A stretch of DNA of 64,000 nt, taken from positions 62,001 to 126,000 of the forward strand of contig NZ_JAVRHM010000007.1 of NCBI RefSeq assembly GCF_031846525.1, given 5' to 3'. Source of the stretch: Autumnicola patrickiae (GTDB taxonomy: Bacteria > Bacteroidota > Bacteroidia > Flavobacteriales > Flavobacteriaceae). A program made the position numbers and the translations under genes. Below are positions 1-7,857 of the stretch, in pieces. Position 1 is the stretch's first letter, and every line of letters starts with the position of its first letter. Below the pieces are notes generated by a model. It was not told the origin of the DNA. It saw only the letters and a program-made list of their open reading frames with translations, and searched no databases.

Positions 1-2
1 AA

Positions 3-83
3 ATTGCCCTAAAAGAATTGGAAGAAGTTAAATACTGGTTAGTGCTTTGCGAGATAGCCGCCTCATATCCCTTTAATCCTTAA
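3..83 (+). CDS. Four-helix-bundle protein (S23/IVS family), C-terminal end only
   Basis: A reading frame open at the left edge encodes 26 residues and ends at TAA 81-83. The tail (LKELEEVKYWLVL, then a short polar end) resembles the last helix of the small four-helix-bundle proteins first found inside 23S rRNA intervening sequences; a second family member lies at 6030-6389. It precedes scoB, where scoA would normally be expected, so it may sit between the two transferase subunit genes. The function of the family is unknown. Only a fragment is visible, so the assignment rests on the KYWL-type pattern. Confidence 0.55.
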   Translation: MALKELEEVKYWLVLCEIAASYPFNP

Positions 84-156
84 TTAAAAAAAGGATAGAC
101 GAGATGGGTCTTATCATGTATAAAATCGTTAGTACAAGTAAAAGAAATTTGTCCAG

Positions 157-177
157 GTAAAATTGATATAATTTTAC
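157..177. repeat. Small inverted repeat upstream of scoB
   Basis: Arms GTAAAATT and AATTTTAC enclose five bases, 27 nt before the scoB start. There is no T run after it, so it is not an obvious terminator. It could be an operator or a chance AT-rich palindrome. Confidence 0.3.
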
Positions 178-203
178 ATTGGTCAATTAGCAAATTAAAA
201 AAC

Positions 204-857
204 ATGTTAGACAAAGAAGGAATCGCGAAGCGAATAGCAAAAGAGATTAAGGACGGATATTATGTGAACCTGGGAATAGGCATACCTACCCTGGTCGCTA
301 ATTTTGTGCGGGATGATATTGAAGTGGAATTCCAGAGTGAAAACGGAATCCTGGGAATGGGGCCTTTTCCCATAGAAGGCACTGAGGATGCCGATCTTAT
401 TAATGCAGGAAAACAAACTATTACAGCACTTCCAGGTGCCAGTTTTTTTGATTCGGCTATGAGCTTTGGGATGATCCGGGGTAAACATGTAGATCTTACT
501 ATACTGGGCGCTATGGAAGTTGCTGAAAACGGAGATATAGCAAACTGGAAAATTCCTGGGAAAATGGTAAAAGGAATGGGAGGAGCAATGGATTTGGTTG
601 CTTCTGCAGAAAATATCATTGTAGCTATGATGCATACCAACAGGGCCGGAGAGTCCAAACTGCTTTCAGAATGTACACTGCCGCTAACTGGCGTTGGTTG
701 CGTCACAAAGATAGTGACTAACCTTGCTGTGCTTGAAGTTACAAAAGACGGTTTTAAGCTACTCGAAAGAGCACCGGGAGTGAGTACAGATGAAATTAAG
801 GCAGCGACGGCCGGCAGATTAATTGTTGAGGGAAATATTCCGGAGATGAAGTTATAG
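204..857 (+). CDS. scoB: 3-oxoacid CoA-transferase subunit B
   Basis: Beta subunit of succinyl-CoA:3-ketoacid (or acetoacetyl) CoA transferase, which moves CoA between succinyl-CoA and acetoacetate in cytosolic ketone-body and short-chain acid metabolism. The SENG motif at residues 45-48 carries the catalytic Glu (E46) known for this family, and the GIGIPTLVANF start and GGAMDL segment are typical. At 217 residues it is full length for a B subunit. The A subunit is not directly upstream; a four-helix-bundle gene end precedes it, so scoA is probably beyond the left edge. The exact acyl acceptor cannot be told from sequence. Confidence 0.9.
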   Translation: MLDKEGIAKRIAKEIKDGYYVNLGIGIPTLVANFVRDDIEVEFQSENGILGMGPFPIEGTEDADLINAGKQTITALPGASFFDSAMSFGMIRGKHVDLTILGAMEVAENGDIANWKIPGKMVKGMGGAMDLVASAENIIVAMMHTNRAGESKLLSECTLPLTGVGCVTKIVTNLAVLEVTKDGFKLLERAPGVSTDEIKAATAGRLIVEGNIPEMKL

Positions 858-911
858 CATACGAATCGGCAATCCTTTACTCTGTAACTGTTTTGAGAAA
901 TCACGTAAGGT

Positions 912-2057
912 TTATCCCGCCTCAAGAATTTTATAAGCTTCCTCTATGTAGATAAAGAGGTCTGGAGAATGTTCCTGATCCTCCTCTTTTTTTATCAATT
1001 TTTGACCGAGACGCACAATTATCAGGTCATCTTCTGGAATTATGATAACATATTGACCAAGGATACCCCGCATGTAGAAAAAATCTTTGTCTTCGTACTC
1101 GCTCAACCAAAATCCATAACCGTACTGCGGACTATCCTCAAAACGTGGTGCTATGGACCTCGCAACATAAGATGAGTCCAAAATCTGCTGTCCATTCCAT
1201 CTTCCGTAATCTTTGTATAACCTTCCTATTTTTGCAAAATCCCTTGCGTTAGAAGCAATACAGCAATAGGCTTTCTCCATTCCGCTTTCCCGGCTGTCCA
1301 ATTGCCATAAAGCATCTTTCTGCATTCCCAGGGGCTTCCAAAAGCTCTCGCTAAGATATTCTGAAAGAGTCCTGCCTGTAGCTTTTTCAATTACCATTCC
1401 TAATAAAATGGTATTTCCACTTAAATATTCAAATTGCTTCCCGGGATTTTCTGTTACTTTAAGGTCCAGAACAAGTTCTCTAATGTCTTGGCCAAAATAA
1501 GCTTCGGCAGTCATTCCGAAGGGGTTATAATAATTCTCATTCCAGTTTAACCCTGAAGCCATCGAGGCAAGATCTCCAACTTTCAGACTATTATCGAACT
1601 GCGGAAAGAAATCTGCGACTGGCTGTTCCAGGCTTTCAAGATGCCCGTCTTTCATCGCCTTTCCCAGAAGAGCTGAAACAATGCTCTTAGCCATGGAAAA
1701 AGAATTTGTACGCGAATATTTGCCGTAGCCTTTAAAGTATTCTTCAAACCAGATACTGTCATTTTTAATTACAAGAAATGCTGCTGTACGAAGCTCTTCG
1801 TTTATTTCCTGTAACTCTTTTGTTGGAGTAGCATTATTATAATCTACATGTTCCGGCCATTCTTGAGCTGCTTCGGAAGTTGCTATTTTCCGGTTTTGGA
1901 ATTCGGTATAATCATCAATATAGGCCGTGCTATGACCTTCAAGATAAGTAACTTCTATTCCCCTGAAGATGTAATTGTAACCTAGTAAGTAAAGTAAGGC
2001 AACCACAAGGAGAAGGAAACCTAGAAAATAGCCGATAAAGCGGAATAGCTTTTTCAT
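912..2057 (-). CDS. Serine hydrolase, class C beta-lactamase fold
   Basis: Predicted membrane-anchored serine hydrolase of the beta-lactamase/penicillin-binding-protein-like superfamily. Residues 5-28 form one hydrophobic segment, probably an N-terminal anchor. The SMAK motif at 121-124 supplies the nucleophile S121 and base K124. The Y212-L-S-G-N motif fits the YxN element. The C-terminal region is shorter than in true AmpC enzymes and a clean KTG box is not visible. Substrate is unknown; relatives include esterases, D-aminopeptidases and lactamases. It is convergent with scoB and lies 15 nt downstream of ogt on the same strand, so the two may be cotranscribed. Confidence 0.8.
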   Translation of the reverse strand: MKKLFRFIGYFLGFLLLVVALLYLLGYNYIFRGIEVTYLEGHSTAYIDDYTEFQNRKIATSEAAQEWPEHVDYNNATPTKELQEINEELRTAAFLVIKNDSIWFEEYFKGYGKYSRTNSFSMAKSIVSALLGKAMKDGHLESLEQPVADFFPQFDNSLKVGDLASMASGLNWNENYYNPFGMTAEAYFGQDIRELVLDLKVTENPGKQFEYLSGNTILLGMVIEKATGRTLSEYLSESFWKPLGMQKDALWQLDSRESGMEKAYCCIASNARDFAKIGRLYKDYGRWNGQQILDSSYVARSIAPRFEDSPQYGYGFWLSEYEDKDFFYMRGILGQYVIIIPEDDLIIVRLGQKLIKKEEDQEHSPDLFIYIEEAYKILEAG

Positions 2058-2072
2058 AGATATTAAATCTTC

Positions 2073-2564
2073 CTAAAATAAACTTTGTTGAGCAGAGGGA
2101 TTTTCGTGTTCCAATAACCATTTTTTACGGTGCAGGCCTCCTGCATAACCTGTAAGGGAGCCATTACTGCCAATCACTCTGTGGCAGGGAATAACGATCC
2201 ATAAAGGGTTCTTCCCGTTTGCAGCTGCCACGGCTCTTACTGCTTTTACGTCACCAATTCTTTTAGATAATTCCAGATAAGAAATAGTGCTGCCAAAAGG
2301 AATATCACCTAGTAGTTTCCATACTTTCTTCTGAAAGACGGTGCCGGAAGGGTTTAGCTTCAAATTAAATTCTTTTAGATTTCCTTCAAAATAAGCTTTA
2401 ATTTGTTGCACAACAGGAAGCAATAAATGAGGAGTTTCTTCAGAAGCATTCAAACTTTTTTCTACGATTTTAATTTCTGAAACTCCCTCCTCGTCTCCGC
2501 TAATTTTTATAATTCCCAGCGGAGTCTTGAGATGAGTGGTTTCCTTCTTCAACATTGTCTTCAT
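2073..2564 (-). CDS. ogt: Methylated-DNA-protein-cysteine methyltransferase
   Basis: DNA repair protein that removes O6-alkyl groups from guanine by suicidal transfer to its own cysteine. The active-site motif PCHRV is at residues 126-130 (C127), with the conserved GYAGGLHRK segment after it and the GTVFQKKVW helix before it. Length (163) is normal for a single-domain Ogt. The conserved N-terminal strand (TPLGIIKISG) starts about residue 14, so the gene truly begins inside the end of the upstream CNNM gene, giving a 65-nt overlap in another frame. A start at ATG 2555 is also possible. Confidence 0.92.
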   Translation of the reverse strand: MKTMLKKETTHLKTPLGIIKISGDEEGVSEIKIVEKSLNASEETPHLLLPVVQQIKAYFEGNLKEFNLKLNPSGTVFQKKVWKLLGDIPFGSTISYLELSKRIGDVKAVRAVAAANGKNPLWIVIPCHRVIGSNGSLTGYAGGLHRKKWLLEHENPSAQQSLF

Positions 2565-3627
2565 TATCCTTACGGTGTATAAGTCCTAGTCTTTTTGCTC
2601 TTCGTTCCCAGTTTTGTCTGGCAAGCAATTGCATATCTTCAATATTATCGCTTTCGTCCATAATTTCCAGCCCCAGAAGGGTCTCTATAATATCCTCCAT
2701 TGTTACAAGCCCTACCGTATTTCCATATTCATCTACTACTATGGACATATGGGTTCGCTGTTGAACATAAACTTCAAACAGTTCCGGTATTGGAGTGCTT
2801 TCATTGGTTACAGAGATATTGCGCTTCAAACTGCTTAAAGGTTCATTGCCTTTTTCCTCAATTATTTCTTCCAGCACTTCATCCTTCAGAATAAATCCGG
2901 TGATATTATTTGCTTTATTTTTGTAGACCGGTATCCTTGAAAATCTTAAGTTTTTATGACTACGATGAAATTCTTCAATGGTAGTTGTTTCATCTTCAGT
3001 CACTGCGACAGAAAAAGGTGTCATGACATCTTTAGCTTCAACAGACTTAAAAACCAGTAGATTTTTAATTACGGTTGTTTCACTTTCCTTCAGCATGCCT
3101 TCTTCTTCCGCAGCATCGGTAATTGCTATAAATTCTTCGGGGCTCATCGTGCTTACATGCGCCGACTTTCCAATTAATTTTGTAAAAAGCATCATTAACC
3201 ACAAAATTCCGGTATAACGAAGCGGAAAAATCATAATTTTTAATGTTTTGGCGGTAAAATTGCCTAAAGATTGCCAGTAGGTTGCTCCGATCGTCTTCGG
3301 TATAATTTCTGAAATGATTAAAATCGCCATCGTCATAACTGCAGAAACAATTCCTACTGCATTTCCACCATCACCAAAGGCTTTTTCAGCCTGCACTCCC
3401 ACTAAAATTGCTCCTACTGTATGAGCAATGGTGTTTACCGTTAGAATAGCAATTAAGGGTTGATCTATATTCTGTTTAAAATTTTGAAGCGTTTTGGCAA
3501 ATTGTTTTCCATCTTTGGTCTTAACACGTATATAAGTAGGCGTGATACTTAATAAAACTGATTCCAACATGGAGCAGAGGAAAGAGAAGAAAATTGAAAG
3601 AACAGCATAAGTAATAAGTAATCCCAT
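2500..3627 (-). CDS. CNNM/DUF21-CBS transporter family protein
   Basis: Integral membrane protein of the CNNM/CorB family, linked in other organisms to magnesium or other divalent-cation efflux. The DUF21 transmembrane domain fills about residues 1-180 with four hydrophobic segments. Two CBS domains follow at about 195-325, including the DEYGNTVGLVTMEDIIETLLG signature. Unlike many relatives it ends soon after the CBS pair and has no C-terminal CorC_HlyC domain. Its last 22 codons overlap ogt in another frame. Transport has not been shown for most bacterial members, so the substrate is inferred only from the family. Confidence 0.88.
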   Translation of the reverse strand: MGLLITYAVLSIFFSFLCSMLESVLLSITPTYIRVKTKDGKQFAKTLQNFKQNIDQPLIAILTVNTIAHTVGAILVGVQAEKAFGDGGNAVGIVSAVMTMAILIISEIIPKTIGATYWQSLGNFTAKTLKIMIFPLRYTGILWLMMLFTKLIGKSAHVSTMSPEEFIAITDAAEEEGMLKESETTVIKNLLVFKSVEAKDVMTPFSVAVTEDETTTIEEFHRSHKNLRFSRIPVYKNKANNITGFILKDEVLEEIIEEKGNEPLSSLKRNISVTNESTPIPELFEVYVQQRTHMSIVVDEYGNTVGLVTMEDIIETLLGLEIMDESDNIEDMQLLARQNWERRAKRLGLIHRKDNEDNVEEGNHSSQDSAGNYKN

Positions 3628-3711
3628 TGGTCTTTATCGGTTGTTTAAAATGTAAGTTAGCATTTATTAGCACAACATGAAATAAAGAAATCCTAAATCC
3701 ACCAAAAGCAA

Positions 3712-3741
3712 AGGCTGCTAATCTCTAAAGGTTAACAGCCT
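3712..3741 (-). terminator. Probable rho-independent terminator
   Basis: Arms AGGCTG (3712-3717) and CAGCCT (3736-3741), extended by three more pairs after one mismatch, followed on the minus strand by TTTGCTTTT. It lies just after the stop of the 3765-4253 gene and before the CNNM gene. Confidence 0.6.
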
Positions 3742-3764
3742 ATTTATTTATAGCTTAATTCTGG

Positions 3765-4253
3765 TTAAGCAGAAAGACTGGACTTAATAAGTTTTTCCCA
3801 TTTAAGTGCGCTTGTTAGACGGCTACCTACATCTTCACTATCTTCTCCGTCTTCATCGTAAAACAGGATTTTAGAATATTTCTGCACTCCTGAATTTTCC
3901 ATAAGTTCGATACTTACCTGCATGATCTTCTCCCGATCCTTAAAGCTGGAGGGGTTAGAAATAACCTTTTTTAAGATTTTACTGTCGATTATTTTCACTA
4001 AATCAACATGAGTGATTTTATATTCATTAGCTGGTTCTATGGCCACGAGTTTTTTATTGTGGGAATCCAGACCAAGTAAAAGTGAATTAGAAACTTCAGT
4101 GTGGTCAAATTTCAAATTACGACGGTTTCCTTCTTCGGTCAAAATTTTTAATGATTTTTTATCTTTTAAAGATTGTCTCCAGATTACATATAGAACGGGA
4201 CCTATAAACAGGAGTAGCAGAACGCTGCCAATTAAAATTGATGCTGTATCCAT
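3765..4253 (-). CDS. Hypothetical single-pass membrane protein
   Basis: Not recognised. From ATG 4253 it has 162 residues: one N-terminal hydrophobic segment (about residues 4-25, rich in L and I) ending in W-R-Q, then a soluble domain of about 130 residues with mixed charge and an acidic DEDGEDSEDVG patch near the end. An upstream ATG at 4283 would add MPKYYTKKQT. I prefer 4253 because the membrane segment then starts almost at once, but both are possible. The topology suggests a cytoplasmic or periplasmic domain on a membrane tether. A terminator hairpin follows it. Confidence 0.6.
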   Translation of the reverse strand: MDTASILIGSVLLLLFIGPVLYVIWRQSLKDKKSLKILTEEGNRRNLKFDHTEVSNSLLLGLDSHNKKLVAIEPANEYKITHVDLVKIIDSKILKKVISNPSSFKDREKIMQVSIELMENSGVQKYSKILFYDEDGEDSEDVGSRLTSALKWEKLIKSSLSA

Positions 4254-4425
4254 TGTTTGTTTTTTAGTATAATATTTTGGCATCAGAAGTGCTGAATGCC
4301 TTAAGCTGAATTTATTCAGAAACTCTTATTTGCAAGAGATCCTGAAGGATTCAGAATTAAAATTAAATTGTAAAGTGGTTGACCTCCAATATGTACGGAA
4401 TGTCAATTGCAGGCATTCACTTTGT

Positions 4426-4785
4426 TTACCAAAAAACGTGGAATGGAAAAATTTGATTTTTAATCAGGCTTTTAATATCCTGAAGATAAATCCAGGATTT
4501 ATACTCTTCGGAATTTCTGTCTGACATAAATCTGAACTCCCTGGATTTAGAAAGGAACCCTAAATTTAACGGAGAATATCTTGTTATTTCCAGAGATAAT
4601 TCTGTAGAAAATTCCTGAAAGAAAATAATACGTTGACTGTTGCCTTCCTGAAGATTTTCGCTGCTTCGGAAATTTACATCGGTCTCTCCAGAAGCTGAAG
4701 TACAGGCAATAGCCGGAGTACTGAAGCTGCTGTAAAGCAGGATCAGCAAAAATGAAAAGGCGCTATTTAACTTACTGAAGTTCAC
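4426..4785 (-). CDS. Possible small secreted protein, unknown
   Basis: Not recognised. A 119-codon frame starts at GTG 4785. Its first 28 residues look like a signal peptide (positive start, hydrophobic FSFLLILLYSSFS core, then TPAIAC), so it may be exported or a lipoprotein (C28). The rest has no known motif. A TAnnTTTG-like box (TACATTTG, minus strand, 4790-4797) lies only four bases before the GTG, which would give an almost leaderless message. Evidence that the gene is real is limited to the signal-like start and the length of the frame. Confidence 0.4.
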   Translation of the reverse strand: MNFSKLNSAFSFLLILLYSSFSTPAIACTSASGETDVNFRSSENLQEGNSQRIIFFQEFSTELSLEITRYSPLNLGFLSKSREFRFMSDRNSEEYKSWIYLQDIKSLIKNQIFPFHVFW

Positions 4786-4931
4786 GGATCAAATGTATGC
4801 AGAAAGAGAATTCGTTGTTTAAATTTAACTAAAATTATTTTTGGCTGGAGCTTTGCTGAAGCAGGCTGCTGGCATAAGAAAGGGAGACAGAATTCTGAAG
4901 GTATTCGAATTTTTAACACCATCTAAAACAG

Positions 4932-4967
4932 AAAGACCCTATAATAATTTTTTGCAGGGTCTTTTTT
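4932..4967. terminator. Bidirectional terminator after hemB
   Basis: Nine-pair stem AAAGACCCT (4932-4940) with AGGGTCTTT (4956-4964). T runs are present on both strands, six T on plus. It lies 23 nt after the hemB stop and should end the minus-strand heme operon. Confidence 0.75.
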
Positions 4968-4989
4968 GTCTAATCTGGATTGGAAATGG

Positions 4990-5973
4990 TTAAGAAATGA
5001 GCTTTACGGCGTCTTTGGCAAAATAACTGGCGATTAAAGTTGCCCCGGCACGTTTTATCGCTGTGAGTTGTTCCAGTACCACAGCATCATGTTCCAGCCA
5101 GCCCTTTTCTGCAGCTGCTTTTATCATTGCATATTCGCCGCTTACCTGGTACACGGCTACGGGAACGTTTACAGCATTTTTAATATCCCGTACAATATCG
5201 AGATAACAAAGTCCCGGCTTCACCATTACGATATCGGCTCCTTCCTGAATGTCCATTAATGTTTCTTTAATTGCTTCGTCCCGGTTGGCGGGATCCATTT
5301 GATATGTTTTTTTATCCTTCGGAATATCTTTTGCATCTACAGGAGCAGAATCCAGGGCATCCCGAAAAGGTCCGTAAAAAGCCGAAGCAAACTTCGCACT
5401 GTAGCTCATTATCCCGGTGTCGTGGAAACCTTCATCTTCCAATAAAGTTCGCATTTCAAAAATACGTCCGTCCATCATATCACTGGGAGCGACAAAATCT
5501 GCTCCTGCCTTGGCGTGTGATAAAGACATTTCGGCTAAAACAGCGGCGGAATCGTCATTCAGGATTTTTCCATCAGCAACAATTCCGTCGTGTCCAAAAG
5601 AAGAATACGGGTCCAGGGCAACATCTGTCATGACCAACATTTCTGGTACTGCATTTTTTACAGTTTTCACTGCTCTTTGCATAAGTCCGTCAGGATTTAA
5701 AGCTTCTGTTCCCGCATTATCCTTTAGTTTATTCGGCACTTTTACAAAAAGCAAAACCGATTTCAATCCAAGTCTCCAAAGCTCCTTTACTTCCTTTTCC
5801 AGCAAGTCCAGGCTGTATCGGTAATAATTAGGCATAGAAGCTATTTCTTGCTTTAAATTTTTCCCTTCCACAACAAAAAGCGGAACAAGAAAATCATTTG
5901 GCGTAATTGCAGTTTCACGAACAAGGCTTCTTATTGCTTCTCCCGTTCTTAATCTTCGGTTTCGTATTAACAT
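4990..5973 (-). CDS. hemB: Porphobilinogen synthase (delta-aminolevulinic acid dehydratase)
   Basis: Cytosolic heme-pathway enzyme that condenses two 5-aminolevulinates into porphobilinogen. The two active-site lysines are visible: K194 in SYSAKFASAFYGPF and K252 in DIVMVKPG. The metal loop reads DVALDPYSSFGHDG (117-130) in place of the cysteine triad of zinc enzymes, so this is the cysteine-free, magnesium-type form. Full length (327). It is the last gene of the minus-strand heme group and is separated from hemF by a broken four-helix-bundle gene. Confidence 0.97.
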   Translation of the reverse strand: MLIRNRRLRTGEAIRSLVRETAITPNDFLVPLFVVEGKNLKQEIASMPNYYRYSLDLLEKEVKELWRLGLKSVLLFVKVPNKLKDNAGTEALNPDGLMQRAVKTVKNAVPEMLVMTDVALDPYSSFGHDGIVADGKILNDDSAAVLAEMSLSHAKAGADFVAPSDMMDGRIFEMRTLLEDEGFHDTGIMSYSAKFASAFYGPFRDALDSAPVDAKDIPKDKKTYQMDPANRDEAIKETLMDIQEGADIVMVKPGLCYLDIVRDIKNAVNVPVAVYQVSGEYAMIKAAAEKGWLEHDAVVLEQLTAIKRAGATLIASYFAKDAVKLIS

Positions 5974-6029
5974 GGTTTTTAAGTTCTAAGCTTTCAGCTT
6001 AAAGCTATAAGTTTTGAGCTGAAATTAGT

Positions 6030-6389
6030 TTAAATATTACTTTTTATTTTTTGAATTAAAGAAAAGAGCATCTTCTTTATTTCACCGATTTCCTTTGTTA
6101 GTTTCTCTGAAATATTTTTGTCTATAAAATCTCATTCTGTAGAAACCAAAATTAAATATTCAAGTTCAAAAGCAGAACCGGATGAAATATGTAGAAATCT
6201 GACAAATTCTTTCTGGGTTTCTCTTCCGCAGCCTTCCACAATATTAGTTGGAATGGAGAGTGCCGCTCTGTTCATCTGGGAAACCATATTAAACTTCTCG
6301 CTGGAAGGGAAATCACGGGTTGTTTTATAAATTTCAAGAACCAATAGATGAGATTTCTGCCAGACTTTATAATTCTTGTAATCAACCAT
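6030..6389 (-). pseudogene. Four-helix-bundle (S23/IVS) gene with in-frame stop
   Basis: From ATG 6389 the frame reads MVDYKNYKVWQKSHLLVLEI and continues as a typical four-helix-bundle protein (NIVEGCGR and ELEYLIL motifs) to a TGA at 6132-6134. The same frame goes on without a gap as DFIDKNISEKLTKEIGEIKK and ends at TAA 6030-6032, giving 119 codons, the usual family length, with a single internal stop at codon 86. A CGA-to-TGA change would explain it. Either a pseudogene or an 85-residue truncated protein lacking the last helix. It lies between hemF and hemB in the same orientation, and AAGCTT-rich sequence lies on both sides. Confidence 0.8.
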
Positions 6390-6439
6390 GATAAAATAGT
6401 TTAAAAGAGTTTAGATCAAGAGGACTTAACGCTTCTCAC

Positions 6440-7360
6440 TTAAAGCTTAAAGCTTTTTCCCACCCAATTTACAGGTTTCTTCAACACCTTCAGCAATTTC
6501 TCTTCTTCGCTTTCCGGTTCCGGATGATGGTCGTAAATCCATTGTACGTGTGGCGGAAGGCTCATGAGAATACTTTCAATCCTTCCGTTGGTTTTTAACC
6601 CGAAAAGTGTGCCTTTATCGTGTACCAGGTTAAATTCCACGTACCGGCCTCTTCTTATTTCCTGCCAGGTTCGTTGCTCTTCAGAATAAGGCAAATTCTT
6701 TCTTTTTTCTACTATCGGAACATAAGCTTCAAGAAAGCTATCGCCAACTTCAGTTACAAAATTATACCAGCCTTCGATGCTCATTTCTTCGGAAGCTTTG
6801 CAGTAATCAAAAAACAAACCACCAACTCCGCGTGCTTCGTCGCGATGGGAATTCCAAAAATATTCGTCGCACTTCTTCTTGTATTCCGAATAAAAATTAG
6901 AGTTGGATTTGTCACAGGCATTTTTACAAACCTGATGAAAATGAGTGGCATCTTCTTCAAAAAGGTAATACGGAGTCAAATCCTGGCCGCCGCCAAACCA
7001 TTGGTCTATGGTGTTTCCTTCTTTGTCATACATTTCAAAATAGCGCCAGTTTGCATGAACCGTGGGCACCATCGGATTTTTTGGGTGAAGAACAAGGCTT
7101 AATCCGCAGGCAAAAAAATCGACTTTCCCAACTTTAAAATACGCCTGCATCGCAGGAGCAAGAGGACCATGAACCGCAGAAATATTTACGCCGCCTTTTT
7201 CAAAAACAGCTCCATCTTCTATTACTCGTGTTCTTCCGCCGCCACCTTCAGCACGCTCCCAAAGGTCCTGCTGAAACTTGGCTTTTCCGTCGATTTCTTC
7301 GAGTTTGGAAGTAATAGTATCCTGTAGAGTTTCGATGTATTTATAAAATTTCTCCTTCAT
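6440..7360 (-). CDS. hemF: Oxygen-dependent coproporphyrinogen III oxidase
   Basis: Converts coproporphyrinogen III to protoporphyrinogen IX with O2, a cytosolic heme step. Typical HemF motifs are present: GGGGRTRVIEDG near residue 38, HPKNPMVPTVHANWRYFE about 92-109, WFGGGQDLTPYY about 121-132 and RRGRYVEFNLVHDKGT about 238-253. Length 306 is normal. The start overlaps the end of the upstream unknown gene by 4 nt (ATGA), which indicates translational coupling in the heme operon. Choosing HemF rather than HemN implies aerobic growth. Confidence 0.97.
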   Translation of the reverse strand: MKEKFYKYIETLQDTITSKLEEIDGKAKFQQDLWERAEGGGGRTRVIEDGAVFEKGGVNISAVHGPLAPAMQAYFKVGKVDFFACGLSLVLHPKNPMVPTVHANWRYFEMYDKEGNTIDQWFGGGQDLTPYYLFEEDATHFHQVCKNACDKSNSNFYSEYKKKCDEYFWNSHRDEARGVGGLFFDYCKASEEMSIEGWYNFVTEVGDSFLEAYVPIVEKRKNLPYSEEQRTWQEIRRGRYVEFNLVHDKGTLFGLKTNGRIESILMSLPPHVQWIYDHHPEPESEEEKLLKVLKKPVNWVGKSFKL

Positions 7361-7854
7361 TTTTTACTGCTGTTTTCTATAAAAACTAAATTATTAGCTG
7401 CATCCCTAAGCTCTTCAGTTTTTTCAATCTGTATCGCCTCCTGCATCATCTCCTTCAGAAGGTCGATAATTGGCATTTTTGAGCCTTCACTTTTTTTGAA
7501 CAATTTCCGGCCAATTTCATTATTATGAAGATCCATCTCCCTTGCCAGCTTATCGTTTGGAGCGAGTTTTTCATGCAAATCGGTTACCTTTTTACTCCAA
7601 ATTGCGGATTTTTCAGAAGAACCCGAAATTTTATAGCATTTTTCGCATATTATGTAGTTCCAGAGCGCATGTCTAGCTGCATTGGCCTTTCCGTTTTTAT
7701 GATGTCGCTCTCCAAAAAGTTCATTGCAGATTTTCAGGGTCTCTTTTGTGGCTTTATAGGTGGCAAAGGCAAATCGGGGGCGGGAAACAGACATTTTGGC
7801 TAGCAGCCACGTCTCCCGGAAATCCATTTTCCGAAGCCTTGCCAGAATTGCCAT
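7357..7854 (-). CDS. Unknown protein embedded in heme operon (DUF6973-like)
   Basis: A 165-residue cytosolic protein with two clear conserved-looking blocks, NAARHALWN (58-66) and EMDLHNNEIGR (106-116). These resemble a family annotated as DUF6973; I am not certain of that label. The H and N residues could form an active or metal site, but no function is known. It sits inside the heme operon, 3 nt after hemE and overlapping hemF by 4 nt, so its product is made with heme enzymes. The codons for KMPIIDL (126-132) coincide with a copy of the dispersed AGGTCGATAATT repeat. Confidence 0.75.
   Translation of the reverse strand: MAILARLRKMDFRETWLLAKMSVSRPRFAFATYKATKETLKICNELFGERHHKNGKANAARHALWNYIICEKCYKISGSSEKSAIWSKKVTDLHEKLAPNDKLAREMDLHNNEIGRKLFKKSEGSKMPIIDLLKEMMQEAIQIEKTEELRDAANNLVFIENSSKK
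7459..7485 (+). repeat. Dispersed repeat, coding copy H
   Basis: GGTCGATAATTGGCATTTTT matches the intergenic copy at 32648-32674 over 20 bases, but lies inside the DUF6973-like gene, where the minus strand reads it as K-M-P-I-I-D-L. Confidence 0.7.
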
Positions 7855-7857
7855 TTT

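Noticed and set aside
260..925. 221-codon minus-strand frame opposite scoB
   Set aside because: It mirrors the strong scoB coding sequence and has no recognisable domain.
4330..4524. 64-codon plus-strand frame in the 4.3-4.5 kb gap
   Set aside because: No signal, motif or conserved start; overlaps the better minus-strand candidate.
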